Assembly: GCA_900771425.1 (NCBI GenBank)
Contig: CAAGNV010000083.1
Span: forward strand, 1-36,742
Length of the DNA stretch: 36,742 bases
Direction of reading: 5' to 3'
DNA from: Bacteroidaceae bacterium
Lineage (GTDB): Bacteria; Bacteroidota; Bacteroidia; Bacteroidales; Bacteroidaceae
Shown: positions 7,747-14,200 of the stretch, in pieces
How the letters are laid out: every line of letters starts with the position of its first letter
How positions within the stretch are numbered: the stretch's first letter is position 1
Made by a program: the position numbers and the translations under genes
The notes under the pieces: model-generated
The model's input: only the letters and a program-made list of their open reading frames with translations
The model's database searches: none
Told to the model about the DNA's origin: nothing

Positions 7747-8583
7747 ATGAAAAAAGTATTTGCAATTATTGCACTTATGGGAGTCTTCACATTTGGAATG
7801 ACTCAGTCAGTTTTCGCTCAAGACGAAGAAGAAGCTGTTGACTCAGCTGCCGTTGAGCAAGTAGATTCAGCTGCTATCGCAGAAGAAGAAGCAGCACCTG
7901 CTGAAGAAGAAGCAGAAGCAGAAGCACCAGCAGAGAAAGAAGAAGTTGGTATGTACAAGCAGTTGAAGACCAAGTTCATCGAAGGTTCTGCAGGCTGGAT
8001 GTTCCCAGTAGCACTCGCACTCATCATCGGTCTCGCATTCTGCATCGAGCGTATCATCTACCTCGCACTTGCTGACGTAAAGACAAACAAGATGCTCGAA
8101 GACGTTGAAAAGGCACTCGATTCTGACAACGTAGAAAAGGCTAAGGAAGTTTGCCGCAACACTCGCGGTCCTATCGCTTCTATCTGCTACCAAGGTCTCA
8201 TGCGTCTGAAGGACGGTGCTGACTCAGTAGAAAAGGCAGTAGTTGCTTACGGAGCAGTTCAGGCTTCTAACCTCGAAAAGGGTTGCTCATGGATCACACT
8301 CTTCATCGCAATGGCACCATCTCTCGGATTCCTCGGTACAGTTGTCGGCATGGTTCAGGCATTCGATGACATCCAGGCAGCAGGTGATATTTCTCCAACA
8401 GTCGTTGCCGGCGGTATGAAGGTCGCCCTCATCACAACTATCTTCGGTATCGTTGTTGCACTCGTTCTTCAGTTGTTCTACAACTACATCCTTTCAAAGA
8501 TTGAGAGCATCACAGCTCAGATGGAAGATTCTACAATTTCACTCCTCGACATCGTTGCTAAGTACGGTGCAAAGAAGGCATAA
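7747..8583 (+). CDS. exbB: ExbB/TolQ-type proton channel subunit
   Basis: The 278-aa protein has an N-terminal signal-like segment (MKKVFAIIALMGVFTFGMTQ), a very acidic Ala/Glu linker at about 26-66, and then the MotA/TolQ/ExbB core. Membrane helices lie at about 78-103, 180-212 (with the conserved MAPSLGFLGTVVGMVQAF) and 226-250 (ALITTIFGIVVALVLQLF). With ExbD it forms the inner-membrane motor that uses the proton gradient to energise TonB. A cleavable-looking N-terminus plus acidic linker is common in Bacteroidetes ExbB. It heads a four-gene run ending at 10196. No -7 box is visible between it and the tRNA. Confidence 0.94.
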   Translation: MKKVFAIIALMGVFTFGMTQSVFAQDEEEAVDSAAVEQVDSAAIAEEEAAPAEEEAEAEAPAEKEEVGMYKQLKTKFIEGSAGWMFPVALALIIGLAFCIERIIYLALADVKTNKMLEDVEKALDSDNVEKAKEVCRNTRGPIASICYQGLMRLKDGADSVEKAVVAYGAVQASNLEKGCSWITLFIAMAPSLGFLGTVVGMVQAFDDIQAAGDISPTVVAGGMKVALITTIFGIVVALVLQLFYNYILSKIESITAQMEDSTISLLDIVAKYGAKKA

Positions 8584-8658
8584 TCACATTATAAGCCTTC
8601 AACAATCTCAAAGAGAGAGAAATTAACAGAAATAACGAACAAATAAAAGAACACAATA

Positions 8659-9111
8659 ATGAATATCGAAAAAATAGCAAAGAACGTATTCTACGTGCTG
8701 ATAGGAATTAGTGTTGTTTCTTGCATCCTGTTCTTCATCGGATTCAACACTCCATGGGAAGAAGATATCAAGATGGTCAACCCTAAGTTCCTCGACGTGC
8801 TGCTGATTTGGACTATCGTCCTGCTCGTCATTGCAGCAATTGCAGCACTTTGCAGTTTTGCAATGTATGTAAAGGAGTGGGGATTCAACAAGTCGTTCAT
8901 CTATACATGGGGACTTCCAATCGTAACCCTCGCTATCGGTGCAGCAATCGGTGCAGCAAACCAGAACGAACACTTCCTCATCAACAATGAAGACTGGAAC
9001 AAGCCAAACGAAATCATCATCACAGATGCATGTATCACTTCAATCGGCATCCTCCTTCTCATTGCACTCGGATGTATCGTATTCAGTCTCGTAAAAGGTT
9101 TCAAGAAGTAA
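8659..9111 (+). CDS. small membrane protein inside the exbB-exbD cluster
   Basis: 150 aa with about four hydrophobic helices: VFYVLIGISVVSCILFFIGF, then VLLIWTIVLLVIAAIAALCS, TWGLPIVTLAIGAAIGAAN, and the C-terminal SIGILLLIALGCIVFSLV. I do not recognise a named family. It is placed 75 bp after exbB and 21 bp before exbD, all on the same strand, which strongly suggests a role linked to the TonB motor. Its sequence shows no peptidoglycan-binding or channel motif. Unknown function is the honest call. Confidence 0.85.
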   Translation: MNIEKIAKNVFYVLIGISVVSCILFFIGFNTPWEEDIKMVNPKFLDVLLIWTIVLLVIAAIAALCSFAMYVKEWGFNKSFIYTWGLPIVTLAIGAAIGAANQNEHFLINNEDWNKPNEIIITDACITSIGILLLIALGCIVFSLVKGFKK

Positions 9112-9132
9112 TCACTAATAATTGAGTAACTT

Positions 9133-9723
9133 ATGGGAAAGAAAAGAAAGATGCCAGGACTGAACACCAGTTCAACAGCAGATATTTCATTCATGTTGCT
9201 CATCTTCTTCCTTGTAACAACCTCTATGGACACAGATGCAGGTCTTGCACGTACACTGCCTAAGCCACCAGAGGAAGAGGACCAAAACAAAGAAATCAAA
9301 GTCAAGGAACGTAACATCCTCAACATACGTATCAATAAGGACAACTACCTTATGATTGGCGATGATTATGTTGCATTGGAAGACGTGAAACCAAGAGCAA
9401 AAGAATTTATACAGAATCCGGAAAACAATCCTAACCTGCCAGAACTTATCGAACACGATTGTAAGTTGCTCGGCAAGCGAATGGTAACAGTAAACCACGT
9501 CATCTCAGTACAGACTGACCGTGGTACAAGTTACGGAGTGTATTTCCAAGTTCAGGACCAATTGGTAGCAGCCTACAACGAACTTCGTGACGAACTCTCA
9601 AAGCAAGAGTTCAATGTAAACCACTACGACCAGCTCCCTACAGAACAGAAGGAGTCAATTCGTGAAGTTTACCCAATGAAGATATCAGAGGCAGAACCAA
9701 AACAATATGGAAAGGCGCAATAA
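9133..9723 (+). CDS. exbD: ExbD/TolR-type biopolymer transport protein (first copy)
   Basis: 196 aa. A short basic N-terminus is followed by one membrane helix (DISFMLLIFFLVTTSMDT) carrying the essential Asp at residue 17, the proton-carrying position in ExbD. Then come a Pro/Glu-rich linker and a periplasmic domain longer than that of ordinary ExbD (about 140 aa). It works with ExbB and TonB. It is followed after 2 bp by a second exbD, so the two are translationally close and may form a heteromeric motor. Confidence 0.93.
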   Translation: MGKKRKMPGLNTSSTADISFMLLIFFLVTTSMDTDAGLARTLPKPPEEEDQNKEIKVKERNILNIRINKDNYLMIGDDYVALEDVKPRAKEFIQNPENNPNLPELIEHDCKLLGKRMVTVNHVISVQTDRGTSYGVYFQVQDQLVAAYNELRDELSKQEFNVNHYDQLPTEQKESIREVYPMKISEAEPKQYGKAQ

Positions 9724-9725
9724 CT

Positions 9726-10196
9726 ATGAGTAGATTTAACAAAAACGGTGGCCGTGAAATGCCAGAACTTAATACATCTTCACTCCCAGACCTTATCTTC
9801 TCCGTCTTGTTCTTCTTCATGATGGTAACAAGTATGCGTGAAGTAACACTCATGGTGAAGTTTGAACGCCCTGCAGGTACACAGCTCGAAAAGCTCATGC
9901 GTAAGTCTTGTACCTCTTTCATATACATTGGTAAGCCAACTGAACTTCTCCGTGCACAGTTCGGTGAAGGAACACGTATTCAGGTTAATGACCACTACGC
10001 AGAAGTAAACGAAATCTATGACTTCATCATGTCTGACCGTGCTCAGATGGCAGAAAGTGATAAGCCATTCTATACCGTTTCGCTCAAGGTCGATAACCAA
10101 ACACCAATGGGTATCATTACAGATACAAAGCAGGTTATGCGTAAAGCCTATGCACTTAAGATGGTTTACTCCGCTACAAAGCGTCAAGACAAATAA
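9726..10196 (+). CDS. exbD: ExbD/TolR-type biopolymer transport protein (second copy)
   Basis: 156 aa with the same layout as the first copy: MPELNTSSLPDLIFSVLFFF, with the conserved Asp at residue 22, one membrane helix, and a periplasmic domain. It begins 2 bp after the preceding stop codon. Two distinct ExbD subunits per cluster are typical in Bacteroidetes. The terminator at 10222-10256 closes the operon. Confidence 0.93.
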   Translation: MSRFNKNGGREMPELNTSSLPDLIFSVLFFFMMVTSMREVTLMVKFERPAGTQLEKLMRKSCTSFIYIGKPTELLRAQFGEGTRIQVNDHYAEVNEIYDFIMSDRAQMAESDKPFYTVSLKVDNQTPMGIITDTKQVMRKAYALKMVYSATKRQDK

Positions 10197-10221
10197 CCAC
10201 TTGAAATACATACTCAACACT

Positions 10222-10256
10222 AAAGCATCACATGGCAATTTGCTATGTGATGCTTT
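10222..10256 (+). terminator. intrinsic terminator of the exb operon
   Basis: AAAGCATCACAT (10222-10233) pairs with ATGTGATGCTTT (10245-10256), followed by TTATTTATAT. Confidence 0.88.
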
Positions 10257-10328
10257 TTATTTATATAGATCGATTAAGGCATGCAGTAAAGAAACAGTTT
10301 TCATCAGCAAAGAAAACAAAGGAAATGC

Positions 10329-10359
10329 TTTGCCAAGTCATTAGTTAATTGTATCTTTG
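10329..10359 (+). promoter_or_regulatory. canonical Bacteroidetes promoter for the secreted protein pair
   Basis: -33 TTTG (10329-10332), 19-bp spacer, -7 TATCTTTG (10352-10359). It lies 97 bp before the ATG at 10457. Confidence 0.75.
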
Positions 10360-10456
10360 CAGAAACAATTTACTAGATTGTTACAATAATATGCCAGCAA
10401 TAGTAAAAGGCTGCATTGGATAGAATACAATAGAATATATTAACAGACACTCATAT

Positions 10457-10870
10457 ATGAAAAGACTCGTACTACTATTTTGTCTCACGGTCATAACATT
10501 ATGCGCCAGCGCACGAAGCATACTGTTTACTCTGCAAGACGGTACAGAAGTATATTACTTACTCGGAGGTGAAACAAACCCAGTAATGAAATTCATAGGT
10601 AAGCAATTAACAGTCAATGCGGACAACTATGAATTCAGCAACATCGCAAGATTCATTATTTCACAAACAGATGATCCTAATGCCATCGAGCCGCAAACGA
10701 TATCGGTTAAAACCAACAATAACATCAGCGTATTTACTCTTGACGGAAAACAAGTGAAAGTGGACATCACTACGCAAGGCGGCTTCAATGCAATCAGAAC
10801 TTCAAATCTGCCAAAAGGCATTTACATCGTAAAGATTGGCAACCAAAGCATGAAAGTTGTCAAGCAATGA
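10457..10870 (+). CDS. small secreted protein with type IX-like C-terminal sorting domain
   Basis: 137 aa. A signal peptide (MKRLVLLFCLTVITLCASA) is followed by a short beta-rich module, TLQDGTEVYYLL ... VNADNYEFSNIARFII, of a kind I associate with Prevotella secreted proteins. The last 50 residues resemble the type A C-terminal signal of the type IX secretion system: VFTLDGKQVKV, then LPKGIYIVKIGNQSMKVVK. That system carries proteins across the outer membrane and often anchors them. No catalytic motif is visible, so the protein may be a structural or carrier module. A strong promoter lies at 10329; the zincin gene follows after 55 bp and probably shares the transcript. Confidence 0.8.
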   Translation: MKRLVLLFCLTVITLCASARSILFTLQDGTEVYYLLGGETNPVMKFIGKQLTVNADNYEFSNIARFIISQTDDPNAIEPQTISVKTNNNISVFTLDGKQVKVDITTQGGFNAIRTSNLPKGIYIVKIGNQSMKVVKQ

Positions 10871-10925
10871 CTGACGAGCAGATTATTATAGAATCAAATA
10901 GCGACAAATCATAAACAGGATTATC

Positions 10926-12959
10926 ATGGGCAGACTTCAATCCCGAATACAATCAATACTATCATTGGCAACTGTCTTCTTAATGGCATTATGCACTTAT
11001 GCAGAAGAAGGAGATTCATTATGGTTGCATAATACAGACAAATTCGGAGAACATACATTAATTGGTGACATGGCACAGTTCGACTCTATCGAATTCCGCA
11101 ACAATGCCATGCGTTTATATTATAAAAAGGAGTTGGGCAAGGCTGTGGAATACGTCCAGCGGACATATCCTTCCAGCTCATCAAGATTTGATTACTATAC
11201 ATTCCACAATCCCGGACGAATTATTTATCGCCCCAATGAATACAAAGCCATGAACTTCAACAGCGAAGCAAGCCGTTGGTGTTTCAGCCGGAGCAAAGAG
11301 TCAGACCACTTCATCGTGTTTTGGGAATCAGGATTTGGATTGAATCCTAAGAACAGCAATCCATCATTGGACGTTGACCTACTCCTCAATCGTGCAGAGA
11401 TGCTCTATCACTACTATGCCGATACGCTCGGTTTCGTCATTCCAGGCAATTCAAAGTCAACCGACAAGTACAAGATTGAGATATTCGTGAACTACAGCAC
11501 CGAATGGCTTGCCACAGGTAGCGGATACGACGACAAGATAGGAGCCTTATGGTGCACCCCGTGGGCGCTTGAAGCAAGCGGCGGTCATACGGTCGGCCAT
11601 GAGATTGGACATTCATTCCAATATATGGTGGGTTGTGACCTCGGACTCAGTCACGGCTGGCGCTACGGATTCGGCGACAACGGCAGCGGAGGATGTGCAT
11701 GGTGGGAGAGCTGTGCCCAATGGCAAGCATTCAAGGTTTACCCTGACCAACAGTTTGCAAATGACTACACTGCACAATACATTGACTGTGCCAACAAGAA
11801 CCTCCTTCACCAATACTGGCGCTATGCAAACTACTTTATACAAGACTATTGGTGCCAACTCCATGGCAAACAATTCATTGGACGCCTATGGCGAGAGTCA
11901 ACAATGCCCGAAGACCCGGTCGAAGCCTACATACGTATCACGGGCATAGACCAGAAGACATTCAACGAGCAGATATTTGACTATGCGTGCCGCATCTGCT
12001 CATGGGACATTGACGGCATTCGCGAACGTGGCAAGAACTATATAGACAATCAAGTGTGTCATCTCACTCAGGACAATACAGACAAGAACCTGTGGCATGT
12101 CGATTCGCTCTATGCACCTGAAAACTATGGCTATAACATCATCCGTGTATGCAATGCCAAGCCTGGCACAGTAGTTAAGGCCAACTTTAAGGGACTGACC
12201 GGACGTAAAGTACAACTTGACAAAGCTGGTTGGCGCTATGGTTTCTGTGCATATAAGCACGACGGAACCCGTCAGTACGGACAGATGTACAGCGACCGTG
12301 AAGGTACAGCCGAGTTCACCGTTCCTGAAGGTACGGAAAAGATGTGGTTCGTAGTAACCGGAGCACCTACACAACATTGGCGGCATCCTTGGCCCGACGG
12401 TGATGACAAGCGCGACTGGGCAACCGATGAACAATGGCCTTACCAAGTTCGGTTCGAAGGAACCAACAAGTACGGCTATTTCGCCGACTACCCTACTGAC
12501 TATCAGCGAAAGGACACTACCGTAACCATCAATTGTGAACTGCCATACGATGCCAACAGTTATAGTTATGTACAGGTACAATATGACCTTGGTGCCATAA
12601 GCGAAGCACTTGGCCTTAGCACTAAAGATATGCAGAAACTTGGTTACACGTCGTCGTCCAACCCAGGATTTGCCGGAGTCAATGCTAACGGTACCCTATC
12701 CTACACTATGACATCGACCACTTCAAGCACATACTTCGGCCATTGGTTCAACTCAACCGGCAATGTATGCAACTATGACACTAATGCCCGCATATACGCC
12801 GAACTCACCCTTGCCACATATAAGGTCAACATAGGTCAATACCCAGGTAAGCTGACACGAGGCAAGACATACACCATCCGCCAAGCTGTTCGCTACAAGC
12901 CTACAGGCGCTACGAAGTACTATACGTGTACCTTTGTGGTAAACGTGAAAGTTAACTGA
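10926..12959 (+). CDS. secreted HEIGH zincin-like metalloprotease (DUF6055/DUF4859-like)
   Basis: 677 aa with an N-terminal signal peptide (SILSLATVFLMALCTYA). Residues about 110-380 carry a metallopeptidase signature: HEIGH at 225-229 preceded by a Gly-rich turn (ASGGHTVG), with a downstream Trp/Glu-rich segment (GGCAWWESCAQWQAF) that could hold a further ligand. The arrangement matches what I recall of DUF6055. The C-terminal third (from about 540) is beta-rich and resembles DUF4859. The predicted role is zinc-dependent hydrolysis of an extracellular substrate, but the substrate is unknown. It follows the type IX-signal protein in the same orientation and has no clear C-terminal sorting signal itself. 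The peptidase assignment rests on the motif, so activity is inference. Confidence 0.82.
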   Translation: MGRLQSRIQSILSLATVFLMALCTYAEEGDSLWLHNTDKFGEHTLIGDMAQFDSIEFRNNAMRLYYKKELGKAVEYVQRTYPSSSSRFDYYTFHNPGRIIYRPNEYKAMNFNSEASRWCFSRSKESDHFIVFWESGFGLNPKNSNPSLDVDLLLNRAEMLYHYYADTLGFVIPGNSKSTDKYKIEIFVNYSTEWLATGSGYDDKIGALWCTPWALEASGGHTVGHEIGHSFQYMVGCDLGLSHGWRYGFGDNGSGGCAWWESCAQWQAFKVYPDQQFANDYTAQYIDCANKNLLHQYWRYANYFIQDYWCQLHGKQFIGRLWRESTMPEDPVEAYIRITGIDQKTFNEQIFDYACRICSWDIDGIRERGKNYIDNQVCHLTQDNTDKNLWHVDSLYAPENYGYNIIRVCNAKPGTVVKANFKGLTGRKVQLDKAGWRYGFCAYKHDGTRQYGQMYSDREGTAEFTVPEGTEKMWFVVTGAPTQHWRHPWPDGDDKRDWATDEQWPYQVRFEGTNKYGYFADYPTDYQRKDTTVTINCELPYDANSYSYVQVQYDLGAISEALGLSTKDMQKLGYTSSSNPGFAGVNANGTLSYTMTSTTSSTYFGHWFNSTGNVCNYDTNARIYAELTLATYKVNIGQYPGKLTRGKTYTIRQAVRYKPTGATKYYTCTFVVNVKVN

Positions 12960-13021
12960 AGCCCCCTCCCGACGGGACATCTGGAAACTATAAAAGGACG
13001 AAATGAAGAACACAGGTGTCC

Positions 13022-13297
13022 CTAATTATCCTCCCCAACCACTTTTCCAGTCTTGTCTATATATACCCATTTGCCATTTAGCCGTACATAGGCAAGACCA
13101 TCTTCAAAATTCCAGATTTCTTCGCACTTAAACGGAATGACCACATTCCCCATCTTGTCGATAAATCCCCACTTGCCATTTTGCCAGAAAATCTGTAATT
13201 TTCGAGGAGCCGATTCCCCGCTTTGTTCAGTCGTAACCTGAGTAGAAGCATACAATCACGCTAACGCGAATAGGCTAATTGTAAGGAATGACTTCAT
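13022..13297 (-). pseudogene. WG-repeat secreted protein with in-frame TGA in the signal peptide
   Basis: Read on the minus strand from ATG 13297, the frame gives MKSFLTISLFALA, then TGA (13258-13256), then LYASTQVTTEQ in the same frame. It continues with two WG repeats (WQNGKWGFIDKMGNVVIPF and GKWVYIDKTGKVV) to the stop at 13022. A start at TTG 13255 would remove the signal peptide core, so the natural gene is 92 codons with a nonsense mutation. WG-repeat proteins are secreted or cell-surface binding proteins in Bacteroidetes. It lies 43 bp downstream of the 249-aa secreted protein gene and is probably in its transcript. A sequencing error is the main alternative to a true pseudogene. Confidence 0.75.
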
Positions 13298-13340
13298 AAC
13301 TTTGATTTATAATTATTATTCTGGTTCTTTCTGTTTATTG

Positions 13341-14090
13341 TTATTCGCTGTAAGGTCTCAGCACATGATACTTTAACTCTATTGGCTCCAAGAAATAAAG
13401 TTTCTGGTAACTGACAGTCATGGACTTTATCTCAGGCAACAATGCTTCTACGGCTTTACGGTCATGCTGCGAAACAGCCGTGCAGCATTTGTCCATCAAT
13501 TCGACAAGGTCACGGCTCAATCCATTCCGCGGCGAGTGGCAAGTTGCTTCATAGTATTGTGAAAGGAAGACATATCGTTCTCCATCAAGAACTATTTCTG
13601 CTTTGCCAAATGCAGAAGTGTAAACTGCATAATCTATCAGGCACGACAAGGCGACACATAATGAATCAGAAACTTCAAGTGTATCTCTCTTGATTTCAGG
13701 CTTGTAACGAATCTCGCTTCTTATTCTTTCCCAATCAGATTCGTCTAAGAAATCAATATCAATCTCGTCCTCTTCATATTCTTCCAATATTTCTTCGAGA
13801 GTGCGATTTGAAAAATATCTATAATATATGTTCTCCATTGCCTTTGAACATACCAGTTCATGCGTCTTGCAATTGACCTTAAGGGCATATTCGGGAGAGA
13901 AAGACGGTGCAACCAAATAAGAAGCATAACCATTAGTAAACCAGCGGCCTCTGCCATTGACCAAACTGTCCAGCAGATATTCATAATAGTCGTCCGTAGT
14001 ACGAGTAAGGTCTGTCGGTACTAACCTGTCCTGTGCCTGCATTACGATGCTGAGTAATGACAGTATAACTATTGTAATATTTCGTTTCAT
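13341..14090 (-). CDS. secreted protein of unknown function
   Basis: 249 aa. It has a signal peptide (MKRNITIVILSLLSIVMQAQ) with an Ala-Gln end typical of Bacteroidetes secreted proteins. The mature part is mixed, with an acidic stretch at about 100-120 (EEILEEYEEDEIDIDF) and several Cys residues. No family is recognised and no catalytic motif is visible. It lies upstream of the WG-repeat pseudogene and downstream of the DUF4419-BspA gene, all on the minus strand; the three may form one transcript or two. The 22-bp units at 14135-14200 lie in its upstream region. Confidence 0.8.
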   Translation of the reverse strand: MKRNITIVILSLLSIVMQAQDRLVPTDLTRTTDDYYEYLLDSLVNGRGRWFTNGYASYLVAPSFSPEYALKVNCKTHELVCSKAMENIYYRYFSNRTLEEILEEYEEDEIDIDFLDESDWERIRSEIRYKPEIKRDTLEVSDSLCVALSCLIDYAVYTSAFGKAEIVLDGERYVFLSQYYEATCHSPRNGLSRDLVELMDKCCTAVSQHDRKAVEALLPEIKSMTVSYQKLYFLEPIELKYHVLRPYSE

Positions 14091-14134
14091 AATGTTTGTG
14101 GGTTTTTATTAAGTATTAAGTAATCAAAATTCTT

Positions 14135-14200
14135 CCATTTCCTTGGTAAATCTTAACCATACAACTTTGAAAAGACGTCCATACAACTTTAGTCAATCAT
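14135..14200. repeat. 22-bp tandem array E (3 units)
   Basis: Three units start at 14135, 14157 and 14179, each with CCAT; units 2 and 3 share the first 12 bases, CCATACAACTTT. It ends directly at the stop codon (14201) of the DUF4419-BspA gene, on the gene's downstream side. Short and partly diverged, so weaker than arrays A to C. Confidence 0.6.

Noticed and set aside
13256..13258. Selenocysteine or other recoded TGA in the WG-repeat gene
   Set aside because: It falls in the hydrophobic core of a signal peptide; no selenocysteine insertion element or known selenoprotein family is evident.
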